From assembly GCA_033182465.1 (NCBI GenBank), contig CP137321.1, positions 1,178,001 through 1,242,000 on the forward strand: a DNA stretch of 64,000 bases. The letters are read 5' to 3'. Shown piece after piece: positions 12,861 through 24,608 of this stretch. The position numbers were made by a program, and so were the translations under genes. This stretch comes from Sanghuangporus weigelae (lineage: Eukaryota; Basidiomycota; Agaricomycetes; Hymenochaetales; Hymenochaetaceae). Below the pieces are notes generated by a model that was not told the origin of the DNA, searched no databases, and saw nothing but the letters and a program-made list of their open reading frames with translations. The stretch's first letter is position 1. The number at the start of each line of letters is the position of its first letter.

Positions 12861-13995
12861 ATGGTGAGTGTCTGTACACACCCAAGTCAAGCAAATGAGA
12901 AGTAAACATCGGTGCAGTTCAGGAATACGTACGATTCGGACAATACTGTATTCTCCCCGCAGGGCCGCATTCATCAGGTTGAATACTCGCTGGAGGCAGT
13001 CAAACAGGGATCCGCTGTTGTTGGGCTGCGATCAAAGACTCATGCAATTCTGCTTGCGCTGAAGGTATGGAGAAATGCTCAATCTATGTGTATACTTGGT
13101 TTCGACGGATTCTGCACAGCGTTCCACAGGGGAGCTATCGTCGTACCAGCAGAAGATGTTCAGGATTGACGACCACATTGGGATTGGGATTGCTGGTTTG
13201 ACCTCTGATGCGAGGGTACTAAGGTGAGTAGATAGCCTACAAATGACCTCTGTTATAAGTTTGACCACCGGGGACCTTTCTTCTAGTAATTTCATGCGCC
13301 AACAGGCCATGGGAGAGCGTATGGTGTTCAACCGCCCGATACCCGTCAACCGCATAGTAACCTCAATCGCCGATAGTATGTGCACGTCTACTATATTCGC
13401 AACAGTCATAGTCTCACATTACCCCAGAGGCTCAGGTTAACACCCAGGAATACGGTCGACGTCCTTACGGTGTAGGATTCCTCATTATCGGGCAGGACTC
13501 CTCTGGTCCACACCTGTTTGAGTTCTCTCCTTCAGGCATTTCACTAGAATATATAGCCATGTCGATCGGGGCACGGAGTCAAAGCGCGAAGACATACTTG
13601 GAGAGACATTTCGAAGAATTCGCAGACAGTACGTCCCTGGTGTTATGTTACTTTACTGACTTCATTAAAGCTACGTTGTGTATATAGGCACTCTTGAGAA
13701 GTTAATAGAGCACGGATTGCACGCGCTGCGGGAGACGCTCCAACAGGACAAGGAGCTTACCATCCATAACACGACGATCGGGATAGTTGGTCCTTCGGGA
13801 GAGCTCGAGAAAGGCGTGCCCCCAGAAGGCTCCTTCCGAATGCTAGAGGAAGAGAAGGTCGATCCGTACATTAAAAATCTACCGGTTAAGACGGGCACTG
13901 CGCGACCGTCCGCCGCAACTTCGGCAGAAACCCAGGGTGCTGCAGGATCGACGGAACCTCCGCCTGGAGACGAGGACGTTCAAATGTCTGAGTAG
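12861..13995 (+). CDS. PSMA1: 20S proteasome subunit alpha type 1 (PSMA1; yeast Pre5)
   Basis: Alpha-ring subunit of the 20S core. The first exon is only the ATG (12861-12863), followed by a 54-nt intron (12864-12917). Exon 2 continues [20 protein letters not shown] then [20 protein letters not shown], the alpha-subunit signature. Later blocks are [46 protein letters not shown] and [18 protein letters not shown], all expected for the PSMA1 class. The tail is acidic and ends EDVQMSE. Placing the start at an internal Met is not possible without losing the conserved N-terminus, so the one-codon exon is required. No defects seen. Confidence 0.96.
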
Positions 13996-14133
13996 ACTTG
14001 TATGCATAGTTGTGCAAATATATTATATCCAAAATTCCATCTATTAAGCACCGATTGAGAAGGGATGAAATTAGGTTAAAACTAAACGAAAAATACACAA
14101 CATGCCAAATAGATATCTTAGAAGACATAAAAC

Positions 14134-15807
14134 CTAAGAGTGAGGCTGTTTTGAGGCGGTGGCTAATAGTCTACGTCTCCAAAGCTGCGCTACAGCGCCG
14201 GGTTTTCGAAGCGACAAAGCTAGCACCATCGCCATCGAGAGTAAGGCGACACTTCCAGCTTGATGCGATGCAGCCAGCGAAACAGGTACCAAATACAATA
14301 GTGTGCTGATTCCGAGAAGTAGCTGAACATTCGCCACAGCGAAGGTCCCTGTTGCGATGCGTAGCGTAGCCGGAGGTAACGCCGCCTTCAATGCTGGTCT
14401 TCGAGCCAGTGCCCAGAGAACACCGCTTGCTGTATACGTAGTGATCGCAAGTACACGGTGATTGAATTGCACGGTCGTTGGGTTTTCAAATATGTTTCGC
14501 CACCACATGTCGTATTTGTCTTCCCGCTTTGCATATTCCGGGTTCATCAACTCGTCGCTCGGAGGAGCAAGACGGCCTCCCATCAACGGGAACTCGTTGT
14601 AAAGCAAACCTGCGTCTAGACCAGCTACGAATGCACCTGAACAAACAAGGTTAAGTTTACGTCTTAGGGAGACGAAGGGTCGTATTTACCAGAAATCGCG
14701 GTCAAGAAAATGAGAGCAGTAAGTGCCCAAGCCTTCGTCCTGAAGCTTCTTGCCAAAGGATTTCGAAGTACATTTTCCCAGGCAGATCCGTTTACCCCGC
14801 TCCATTGTCCCTTGTGGGCATATCGCCAGTCCTTGAGAATATTATGTCCAGTAACAAACATCGCACAATACAGCACAAACGCCGCTCCAAGATGGGCAGC
14901 AAGCCTGTAGTGCGACACTCGTGGGACAGCTCCTGGCGTAGTCAGAATGGAATCTTCTAATCCCGACTTGACCATGAACCATCCCAAGGCGCCTTGTAGA
15001 CCTAGAAGCAAGGCCAAGCCGGTGAACTGTTTTGTCATATTCGATGTGATCTTCTTTCGCAATGCGAAATACGCTAGAGGTCCGATGAACGCGAGACCGA
15101 TAAGACGTCCGAGCACACGGTGACCCCATTCCATGTAGAAAATCCGTTTAAAGTCGTCGACATCGATATTCGAATTCAACCTGTCAATAAGGGATTTAGT
15201 CAAGCTTGAAAAAAATGGTTTGAACGCCTTACAGCTTGAATTCTGGAGTTGCCTTGTACTTTTCAAACTCCTCGTCCCATTCCGCTGCAGAAAGTGGAGG
15301 AAGAATTCCGGATACAGGCTTCCACTCCGTTATACTGAGGCCAGATTCAGTGAGTCTCGTAACGCCTCCAACGACAATGACACCATAGACCATAAGTGTA
15401 GTAAACAAGAGCCAATAACCGACCGACGGGGGAGTAAGGACGGGCAAATCAGAGGCCTTCGAATTCTCTGCATTACCTGTGGCCGTAGCGAATTGGATCG
15501 TCGAATTGGCTGAGAAGAAACGGGGTTGAATCGCGCGTTTTACGTTGGTCACCGGCAAGCGGAAGATCGAATATGCTCTACAGAGGCTAGGGATTTTACT
15601 GGTATAATCTGGACGAGCCATCCAAGTACGAGATGGAGAGCATGAACGGGAAGAATTCCAGCGCGTAGATATATGCGAAATCCTTGAAGTCGATCCGTAA
15701 AGCGTCGACGAGAACCTTGCGTGTGCCACGAGACTGCGCAAAGAGTTTGTTTGCCTGCATGGCCTCGCCAGCGCCGCCAACAACGGCGCTCCAGCGAGCG
15801 AATGCAT
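14134..15807 (-). CDS. COX15: Haem A synthase (cytochrome c oxidase assembly, COX15)
   Basis: Multi-spanning inner-membrane enzyme converting haem O to haem A for cytochrome c oxidase. The ATG at 15807 starts a long Arg/Ser-rich mitochondrial leader of about 90 residues. The core begins [20 protein letters not shown] and continues [78 protein letters not shown] and [15 protein letters not shown]. The four conserved histidines expected to ligate haem are present in EWGHR, RLAAH, FNHR and ASHQ. Three coding exons are separated by short introns near 15190-15235 and 14640-14695. Divergent from the BolA gene with 182 bp between start codons. Confidence 0.95.
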
Positions 15808-15989
15808 GGCTTTACTTGCTTGAACTGAACGAAGGTCGGTTCAGTCAGTCAAAATTCGGGATCGACCGTTTGAATCCCGTGACCGCCCGTGTTCGGTTGC
15901 ACCCTTTGTCACTGTCAGCGAAGGATGCTCATTTGCTGACCGTGACGTCTCGCAAATTCTGTCTGTCCATCCGCTGCTCTTCGCGTACG

Positions 15990-16481
15990 ATGCACAGAAC
16001 GGCGGCAAAAGCACTTCGATTAGTGACTCGATATGAACAAAACTTGACACTCTTTAGACGTCCAATTGCTCGTAGTTACTCCACCGCTTCTGAAGAACCT
16101 CAGCTCGAAGGAGAACGTCGGATATATTCTAAGCTACAAGAGCGTTTCAATCCATCGCAACTGCAAGTACAAGACGTTTCAGGTCAGCATATCGTATATC
16201 ACATCTTGCCCGTTGCTAGCGCTGATTTTCGTCTCTTTTGGTGCGTAGGCGGCTGTGGAACATTCTACGCAATCACAATTGCCAGCAAGGCATTTGCAGA
16301 CCTACCGATGGTGCAGCAGCATCGGCTCGTGAATAAGACACTGAAGGAGGATATTGAAGGCATTCACGGCCTACAGGTACGTGCTCTTTTGGATATTCCG
16401 TATTTGCTGTTGATGAAGTGACAACCAACGTCTTGTCAGTTGAAAACAATACCAGACACCGAGACAACCCAAAACTTATAG
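15990..16481 (+). CDS. BOL3: Mitochondrial BolA-family protein (Bol3 type)
   Basis: BolA proteins work with monothiol glutaredoxins and Nfu1 in mitochondrial iron-sulphur cluster delivery (family knowledge). The ATG at 15990 (MHRTAAKALRLVTRY) gives an Arg-rich presequence. The BolA domain spans exons 1-3: ERRIYSKLQERFNPSQLQVQ, then DVSGGCGTFYAITIASKAF, and PMVQQHRLVNKTLKEDIEGI followed by HGLQLKTIP. The conserved Cys of GGCG and the invariant His of QQHRLV are both present. Introns lie near 16180-16249 and 16378-16439; the last exon ends TETTQNL. It shares a 182-bp upstream region with COX15, another mitochondrial biogenesis gene. Confidence 0.9.
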
Positions 16482-17287
16482 AAGGCATCCATTAATCCGA
16501 TTATCGCATCGCAACACTATATGTACCTCTATCTCATAGCATCCGTGAGTTATAATACAACGTTCAATTGTGTCCTCGTTTTTCTTCTAAAAAATAAACG
16601 CTCATGAATTAAATTTAAAGACGAAGTAGGATACTGCACGTGCATAATTCTCTGCAAAACGAGACAAAGGGATTTGGGAGCATTTACTTTAATCCTCCGA
16701 TTCTGTCAGTACAAGGGAAATTTCTTTGAGTATACACACCGAGATCTAGTCAAAGACTAGCGAGGATCTCATTTTCCGCAGCTTCGGCTAAAATAGACTG
16801 GAGGCAGCTCGGCTGGACTAGACAAAAAAGTGGATATCGAGTTCTATCATGTAAATCTGAATGCCTTCAAGAGAAAGTCGAATGTACCTCGACAAAAAGA
16901 TTAAATACAGCAAGGATACAATGGGACGTAAAACTAGCAAGGAATTTCCAGATGCATGGCGAAGAAGCAGTAGACAATAAATGTACGACTTGTCCGAGAT
17001 GGCCAGAATACCGCCCTTGTTTTATTTGACAGTAGTAGTCTGCAGCATTCATCGCCAAGCTTCCAAGAAATTATTTGAATTGTCGCCTCGTCACCTCGTT
17101 GCGATTCTTTTCGATTCTAAGCACTCCAGAAAATTTGTTGTCTTGTATAGTACAATAGTCCAGACGGTATGGAATCCGGTGACAAACGTAAGATAAAATT
17201 TAAAGGTCGAATTGTTCTCGACGTGAAACGAATCTATCTGTTAGTGTGTTGGATTTCCCTGTTCTCATGGAGATTATTGGACGACGT
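16482..17287. other. Intergenic region without a recognised gene
   Basis: About 800 bp downstream of the BolA gene and of the candidate gene on the other strand, probably both 3' UTRs. I find no tRNA, repeat or supported exon here. The few open frames have no family resemblance. Confidence 0.4.
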
Positions 17288-17812
17288 TCACGGGAGAAGC
17301 CGTGACTGTATAGCAGGAATCTTGCGAGCCTTGGGCACTTTGGCGCTGACACTTTCTTCATCGCTCAGCCCTTGCTTACGTCTACACGCAACCATTCTAG
17401 GCCTACTGGATGACATGTATTCAGCTAAATATCTGACTGGGATTTAAAGCAGAACGCAACGAAACGGACGTGCCGAACCTCTTTCGAGACGCGCCGATAC
17501 CTCACTTGTCAAGGGTCCGAGTTCTTCGCGCAGTTTTTGGCTATTTGTCGCCGAGGTGCGCGCCTTCTGAAGGATAAGAATTGAGATAAGAATTGAGTGA
17601 ACATCGATAAAAGGCATCTTCCGTACCGAATCGGTGCTAGGTTTCTGCCACCTGTTTAACGACGGTATGTAAGTAGATTTTTTAGCGAAGCGAGGTGCGG
17701 CGAACACCGCAGACGTGAGCGGGGCACTCGCTGCGTGAGCCACAAGGATCAGCCAAGATGACAAGCGGAGTCGAGACAGGTTGCCAAATGACCACACAAA
17801 GCACGACGCCAT
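17288..17812 (-). CDS. Hypothetical small protein, two exons (candidate)
   Basis: Not recognised. The ATG at 17812 opens MASCFVWSFGNLSRLRLSSW, a hydrophobic then basic N-terminus that could be a signal or mitochondrial leader. The frame stays open for about 110 codons. A GTGAGG donor near 17508 joins the CCCAG acceptor near 17440 in phase. The second exon then reads RYLAEYMSSSRPRMVACRRK and QGLSDEESVSAKVPKARKIP, ending SRLLP at TGA 17288-17290. The clean phase match and non-repetitive composition favour a real gene of roughly 155 codons. No homologue comes to mind, and it could be a lineage-specific or spurious model. Confidence 0.4.
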
Positions 17813-20107
17813 AACTAAGATAACCACGGACGAGTGAAAGGTCTATAAGCGGAGAAAAGGGGACAGTAGCAGTTATGAAGTATTTTTGAGCATGCAATTA
17901 GAAGTACGAAGCAGGAGGCCAGCTCTCTTCCCCGTTCTCGTCGGAAGCTACTTCTTTCGCTCAATCTAGAGCAATCCAGCCAAGTCAAGTACACACTTTT
18001 GTGAATTGTATGCGTCAATGGGCCTGGCAGTCAATACATTTGGCGCGTGCCACGGTCAAATTTTCCTTTTCGGGCATCTCGGGTAGTAGTGTAGTAGTAT
18101 GCCAGGTGTCGATGGACAAATGCAAGGTGCTCTCCTAAAATGCAGGACCTCCAGAACGCACGTCCACATTCTCCGGGTTCACATGCGATACTGCCGGTGC
18201 CATATCGTTCATAGACGCTGTCGCCTGAAAAGAAATTATGTAATCAATAAACATTTTCGCTGACAAAAATTCTTCGCACTTAGTAGGGTTCAAGTTCTAT
18301 ATGACGCCGCAGGAGGAGCGTTGTGTAGCGAGCTCAACGGATTCTGCGGGAAGTCCTACGTAAGTCGTTCCGAGCAGCGAGGATAGGAAGAAATAGTAAG
18401 CACGAGCAACAAAAATCACCTTTTTCGGATATGCCGAAAAAGTGACTTAAGTCTGGAAGCAGAATTAGCCTCTCCGAGTTTGTACTGGTTCTGTACAGTA
18501 CTACGCTAACGCGATCATTGGACGATTGCAAGAAAGAGGAGATTATTGCGATGGAGAACTCCCTTGACCTTCCGGCATTCAAAGCGGATAAGGTTGGGTC
18601 GGCCGGTTGAATAGCCGGTCAAAGCGATCTGCGCGCCAGAGATTTACAAGCCTCCATAGCTCACGGAGGTTCAGTAGCTTCGAACACGGATTCGTGCAAT
18701 CCGCCCTAAAGACAGCGAGAAATGCCGAGCAAGTTCCGTGTGGTACGTAGAGCATCCTGGTCTATGGAAGCATACGGATGCTACTATTGTGTTCTATTAT
18801 CTAATTTTTCCACATGTGTGCTGAGGCTCCCTTGGGTCCGCTCTCACATCGATAGCACTTTAATCATAACCAAACTAGGGGAAGGGGAACAGTACAGCTG
18901 ATCCTATCCTGTGTCTCTGAGTAGCGGTCCTTTCTCACCTCCCATTTTCAGGTCTTCGCGAAGGAGACGGGCTTGGAAGCTTGAGAGCACGACGCGCCGC
19001 AGACTATACAGCTTAGCATGGGCCTTCTAGTGCCTCAGACTCACGAAGATAAAATAAGACCCCGTTTACCTCTAAATGTCGAATCGCGTCGCAAATAGAA
19101 CACCCTATGCAGTGACCTCGGCTTTCTTTGAAAAGTGTGCTGCAGGAAGCGCAGAAGAGTTCAGATTCGTACGTCTTTCGCCCGTAGTGCGTTCAACTGT
19201 AATTGTGTTGCCGGGTTCATCGGACGGAAGAGGCGCGGCGTGTTCCTGCCTATGACGGCAGGCACATACATGTATACTTGAACTTCACGGCACAGCCCTC
19301 CGGACGCTGATAGAGAGATCTGCCCGTAAATTTAGCACAGTTGAAGAGCTTTATTCGGAATCGGAATACTAAAATGTAGAAACTTGTCTTCCCGATCCAT
19401 GTCATACGCTTCGAAAATCTGGGACACAAAACCAGGAGTAAAATCTGAAGGGTGGAAAAGCGCCGACCGAGAGAAAAAAAACACGCGGCCTATTAGGTTC
19501 GTAGAATGCTGTGCCATGATCCCTTTTCTTTACTTCTGTCCTTCTTATCCTTCTGGTGGATACCTCTTTAGCCATGCTTCTGTGCACCAGTGCACCCTGC
19601 CTCATCAAATCAAGAAGTCTGCAAGTGCTACCAAGGGAGAAAAAAACTTGCACACCATCGATACAAACGAATAGCAGTGCTATCGTATCCTTGTTAACCG
19701 TAGAAGCGAAATGGCCTCTCGCGAATAGACTGGAAAGTCTGGATCATCGTCAACCTGCATAGGAAAAACGTACAACGCTCCGATTAGTCGGATTGCTCTC
19801 AAATATCATGATCTAATAAATAAAGAAGGAACTCAGAAGTCATGCGAATAGTGGTTGCTTGTGCTAACAGCGTTGAAGATGCTAATGAAATTGTCCCTGG
19901 CCCTTAAGATCGGCCAATGTGATCCAAGATCGTTTTGACGGCCGTCACTGCCGGAACGCAAAAGCAACGTATGCCAGGGCAAGACAACGGGAGAGGCCGA
20001 TCGTGATTGCGGAGATGGAAGCTTCCGTTAATGCTTCCCTCCGCAGACTTCGCATGCCCGAGCGCGAGACGCAGGAAGTGAAACATGAAACGCGTCGCAG
20101 ACGCGCA
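17813..20107. other. Long intergenic region with only weak coding signals
   Basis: About 2.3 kb with no convincing gene. On the minus strand a possible terminal exon pair lies at about 18138-18400. The upstream piece contains ESVELATQRSSCG, and after a TTTTCAG acceptor the downstream piece reads ATASMNDMAPAVSHVNPENV and ends at TAG near 18139. No start codon could be tied to it. A short hairpin (CCTCC/GGAGG) sits near 18652. No tRNA or transposon was found. Confidence 0.3.
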
Positions 20108-21630
20108 TTAGGGCAACGGTTGCGCGAATTGGTCCATTGAACGAAAAGAGGGAAGCAGAAAGGAGAATGGATTGATTTTGTTGCGATAATGAACCGAGCT
20201 ACTTGCCTGTTTCCACTCAAAGTGTTTTTTGAGAAGAGTGAAAAATCGTTTGTCTGCCTGAGGAAAGAATGAATAAATCAAATATCTTTTGCAAAGCCGA
20301 CGAAATTAATATAATTTGAAAATATGCTGGAACGGACCGCCCAATTAGCGTGTGCATCGCTGAATCCGAGATCGACGTCGCATAGGTAAGGCGATCTCGG
20401 CCTAACGCAAGATTCAGAGCAACGTATCGCGCGTGCTCGCTTGCGTCGAGTGCGCATATTTACGGACCGGGATAAAGACCCACCTTCCTTCTTTTCTTAT
20501 AACAGAACAGAATTTCTGTACCCGGGCTAAATACCGGGGCGAGATCACAGAGCGTCGTTACGAGGAGTGGAAATGCGGGCTACTTCGTGCGTTCCCCACA
20601 TGCATGTTCCCAAAACCATTTCAAGAAGGAATGAAGTATGAGAAATGTATCGGCGAGATTTACTAGGAACCTCACCTCGAAATAAACACAATCTGCAGCT
20701 AGAATGAGATCGACGTTAGTAGGCAATTCCTCGGGTTTTGCACAACCCCTGCAAAATGCATGGTTGCATGTGGACGACAGAATGGAAAAAACGAAGGCGG
20801 TGAGTTGCGAGCGATAAAGTAGGGATGATGTACGCGCCGACAATGCGCGTTTTCACCGAGTACAAGAGATACAGATTGCTCAGTAAACACTCAAACTGAG
20901 GCAACATATGATTGAAAGTAATTAACCAATTATATTCGATTACATCGACGATATCCCCGAGCCCATTGAGCCCGACATTTGTGCGCATAATATCCAACAG
21001 AGGGCTGACAAACAAACAAGTATAGGTCAGAAACAGAAAGATTAATTTTCGGAAATGAATAGACAGACGCCTGATCAGTAATCCAAACATGCCCAGCGCC
21101 GGCTGACGCAGCAACGAGACCGACGAGTCCCGTGCCACTTCCGAGTTCGATGACAGACTTGCCAGCAACCAAGCTTCGCGCGCGACTCGCGACGTATCTG
21201 CTCAGGACCTGCGAGACGATCGGTCGGACAGATCTACACTAAGCGCGAAGAAGACAAGAAAAATAAGAAGAAATAAGAACTTCGCCTGCTGGCCACGCTA
21301 TTCCTCCACAACCTAAATCGTATGTATAAAGGGAGAAGCAAGATAAAGACGGAGAGATAAAAGAAAGAAAAAAGAAAGGGGGTGGAGAGTTACATAATAA
21401 GACGAGATGAGTGGCCAAAGGGATGACGAGAAAGGCATAATATATTGACCTGGTGACGCGTCTACTCGGAGAACGATGCGAACAACGTCGAGTGAGTCAC
21501 GGTGACTTGTGGAAAAGAGAAGCTGCGTAATAGTATTTATCTGAGAAGGCGGCTGTGGAGGAAGGATGTCGACGATTCTACCGAGTTGGCTGAAAGCGTC
21601 GTTGTCTGACTCGGACTCTGACTGGGACAT
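20108..21630 (-). CDS. EFM6: Protein-lysine N-methyltransferase, METTL21/Efm6 type (3' end uncertain)
   Basis: SAM-dependent seven-beta-strand methyltransferase of family 16; yeast Efm6 modifies elongation factor eEF1A (family knowledge). The ATG at 21630 starts MSQSESESDNDAFSQLGRIV. Exons give CGGIAWPAGEVLSRYVASRA, the SAM site KSVIELGSGTGLVGLVAASA, ITDQAPLLDIMRTNVGLNGL, the motif LAADCVYFE joined to PAFPLLVTTLCDLA, then TEILFCYKKRRK and ADKRFFTLLKKHFEWKQ. The next bases read GCAAGT, so a GC-AG intron at 20206 is likely; reading through stops at TAA 20108. The true last exon, normally about 20 residues, was not found with confidence. The intron before ADKRFF is about 210 nt and holds a hairpin. 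Confidence 0.82.
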
Positions 21631-21829
21631 GGATGGAGAATACAGTTAGTTAGACTGGAACGGGATGCAGAGAAGGGCCGATCGGTGTCGGCTTAGGTAA
21701 CCCACCTGGTGTCCAGGAGCGGTAACCAAAATAAGGGCCGCCTTCTTTTTTGTCCGTTGAACGCGGTCTCCGTTTCTATTATCTCTCTTACTCTTACTCT
21801 CACTATGAATCCGCCGCAGTACAAATACC

Positions 21830-21862
21830 TCCTCTCCTCCTCCTCCTCCTCCTCCTCCTTCC
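21830..21862. repeat. (TCC)n microsatellite in 5' leader
   Basis: About nine near-perfect TCC units at 21834-21861, just upstream of the ATG of the Ser/Pro-rich gene. Probably in its 5' UTR. Confidence 0.85.
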
Positions 21863-21896
21863 TCCCCGCCTCTCCTCCCGCGATTTATCAACATCA

Positions 21897-22628
21897 ATGG
21901 CACGCCCGCATAGCCATCCTGCCATGTCGCACGCATACGACCCGTACTCTTACTACAACTTTGCTCATCCAAAGCTTGACTCCTTCATCCACGTCTGCGA
22001 CGCGCCTCGTCCCTCCTCCAGCTACCATTCCCCGCGTCCGCGGCCTGCCTCAATCTGGTCCACATCTTCAATCTGCTCAAACGATTCTTCTATGGACCTA
22101 GCTCTTGACGACCGGGCGCACGATTTTGACGATGAGGAGACACTTGCCTCTCCTATCTCACCTGCCGAGTCCAGCTCAAGTCGGACTTCTTGGTCTTCCA
22201 TGGCCTCGACTACTTCGCGGCATTCGTCCGAGCGCTTCAAGCGTAATAGCAGCATGGCCAAGCCTCGGGGTCCTCGACCTCTTCCTGCATTGCCCACGAG
22301 CCAACCTTCTTCACCCTACTCCACGACGTCCGCCCTGCCTCCGACCCTGCCTGTGAAGGTCACGCAGCCTCTGCGTCTAAATCTAAAGATGCTCAGCCCA
22401 CCTCCGTCGTATGAAGAAGCAATGAGCGCCAGCTCGCAATCCCCAGCGTCTTTACCAATACAAGAGGCTCAATACGAGAGGATACCTCCAAGCATTTCGC
22501 AACCATTTCCCTTTGACGCGGACACAGACATTGAAGCATCTCCCGTGGAATTTTTGACTTCCCCGTCGGAAGAGACAATCATCGACTGGCAGCGCATAGA
22601 AGAATTCATGGCGCGTTGTGATGGGTGA
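21897..22628 (+). CDS. Ser/Pro-rich protein with PPxY motif, single exon
   Basis: Intronless frame of 243 codons; the first ATG is at 21897 (MARPHSHPAMSHAYDPYSYY). Largely disordered: Ser-rich runs, a basic block (SSERFKRNSSMAKPRGPRPL) and a Pro-rich centre. A PPPSYEEAM segment near 22400 is a PPxY motif, the kind bound by WW domains of Rsp5/Nedd4 ubiquitin ligases (established for the motif, inferred here). The C-terminus is ordered-looking and acidic: SPSEETIIDWQRIEEFMARC. No enzyme domain seen. The pattern fits a basidiomycete regulatory or adaptor protein. The start region is divergent from the Efm6 gene (266 bp). Confidence 0.7.
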   Translation: MARPHSHPAMSHAYDPYSYYNFAHPKLDSFIHVCDAPRPSSSYHSPRPRPASIWSTSSICSNDSSMDLALDDRAHDFDDEETLASPISPAESSSSRTSWSSMASTTSRHSSERFKRNSSMAKPRGPRPLPALPTSQPSSPYSTTSALPPTLPVKVTQPLRLNLKMLSPPPSYEEAMSASSQSPASLPIQEAQYERIPPSISQPFPFDADTDIEASPVEFLTSPSEETIIDWQRIEEFMARCDG

Positions 22629-24608
22629 TGCGCCGTGCCGATCCCTATTTTCGTGATCTCCGCGCAGCCAGACATGTTTTGGTTGAGCGCTCGGATTCTT
22701 TGGAGTTCATCCGAGATGTCGTTTCAAGCTGTAGCCGACATGCTTGCAACCCTCGCACATAACAGTCGCCGGACTCGCTCTGTGTTGTCTCGCGGATAGT
22801 TCGTGGGTCAAACGCCGAGGAAGTCTCATTAGCACTTGACGAAATCCCTTCTTCGGACTGACCCCGACGCTTCTATCTGCGCTAGCTCACAGCCTGCTGG
22901 CCTGCAAAAGCGACAGAAGCAGGCTTCCTTTACTACATCATGCTCCTGTCCGTCTTCCTCTGATTGAAACTTCCAATCCAACAACGACCGTCAGATTTCT
23001 TCCTGCATCAGCATCAAGACTTGTTCAACTCTTCTTTTCTTTTTCCGGCTTCTGCAACTAAAATTTTTCAGTTCATACCTTCGCTCGCATTTTGATACAG
23101 GCCCTCATCGTTTTTCATCTTCTTGCAATTTACCCCACTCCTTGGCCCTCAATATCTTACAGTCTGTATTTGCTCCCTCTTTCACCCCAACCCGTTCTTG
23201 TCCCTTTCTCCTTTTTGGTTCTCATATTCATCCTGTTCACGCGCTCAGGCCTCGCCTTCGAGTCGCCCCTTTCTTCGACTTCCTTATCGCAGCTTCCTTG
23301 CCATATTTGACGACTTCTCAATATTCTTTCTGTTCGCTTCATCTCAACTGAGATTCCACCGCTCCTGAATTCAACAATTGTAGCCATTACCCTTTCATTT
23401 CATTTCCGACATTTTCCAATTTTGTTCTTCTTCCCGCACTCATAACGACGAGACGACGACTGCATTCAAATACGTGCATACTACAGATATTGATACCTGT
23501 ACAATTATAATCACATTACTATATCAAAACGCAAGATCCTAATACTTCTATTTCTTGTGCTTTCCCGTAAAAGACGCTCTGGCTGTGCGATGCACTGTAC
23601 GCGATAACGCTAGAAGGTACTACGGCGCCAGTATACTCAAGCAGGGCTGGCCATAAGACATGAGTAGCAGGCAGGGAAGAGACAGGTTAGGTCGAAGTCG
23701 CTGTTTCGGAGACCCGACGCAACCGACAAGCGAAGCTTGAGACAGCATGTATCCAGTTATGGGAAAGTGCTATATTGGGAATCGTTACCTGGTTCGCCGA
23801 CTCGGCGTTAATGTTGGAATCTAACCCAACTGAATAGACAAGCTCAGGCCTGCGCATTCATATTGGTTACTTACGTTATGCACAGCGGCACATGTTTGTG
23901 TGCTGCGTAATGGGCTAAGTGCTTACTGCGGTAGGTACGGCTCAGGTTCATTCTGGTTCTGTGCTCCAAGCCGAAATTACTCGTATGTATAACCACGCCA
24001 TACTGACTCGGACGTGGACCTGGATAGATACGTGTCTGCGGCGCAGCTAACAAGACGAGAACCGCGGATTTATAAATTCATTCATGTTCCTTGTCAGGGA
24101 AGACTTTGGACTATACTCCTGACTCCTCAGCGCTACAAACGTGAACGACACGGTAGAAACGGCGCGCCGTCCCGACTCGGACTCTGCACATGACACTAGT
24201 ACTGTTGCATTCCTTTCTTGACTTGTTCTTTTTTCTCTCCTTTCTCTCCTCTATAAACGGACACGTCAGCCATAACATGTGCGTCGTGTCCATTTCCACT
24301 TCGACGTGGTAGCACGTATTGACTCGAGCTGATTTCTCGATCCAGTCGGACTGTGCTCGGCGGCATGATTAATCTTCTTCGTAATTAATTCTCATGCTGA
24401 CTGTCGAGCGAGAAGATATGCTCATACGCGTTTGAGTCATGCTAGTGTGATGCTTACGACTGAAGCGGCATTTGGTGCGGCGTCGGCGGCACGACACGTG
24501 TACTACAGAGTTGATTAGATTACGGCCATGACTCGACTAAGGGCCGCACCAAGTTCCGTAGTGACTACTTTTGGCATCTCTCTCGCCGCCAGCCTTTCCA
24601 TTCACTAA
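22629..24608. other. Long intergenic region, pyrimidine-rich then featureless
   Basis: 22640-23460 is strongly pyrimidine-rich on the + strand and is probably the 3' UTR of the Ser/Pro-rich gene; open frames there are composition artefacts. 23460-24600 shows no supported exon, tRNA or family resemblance. Confidence 0.4.

Noticed and set aside
18334-18582. Short frame ending in a CaaX-like CGVI on the minus strand (possible pheromone precursor)
   Set aside because: No start codon in that frame, no processing motif, and CGVI is not a usual basidiomycete pheromone box. A splice join without CaaX fits equally well.
23092-23387. Several overlapping frames in a CT-rich block
   Set aside because: Low-complexity 3' UTR-like sequence; all frames are open because of composition.
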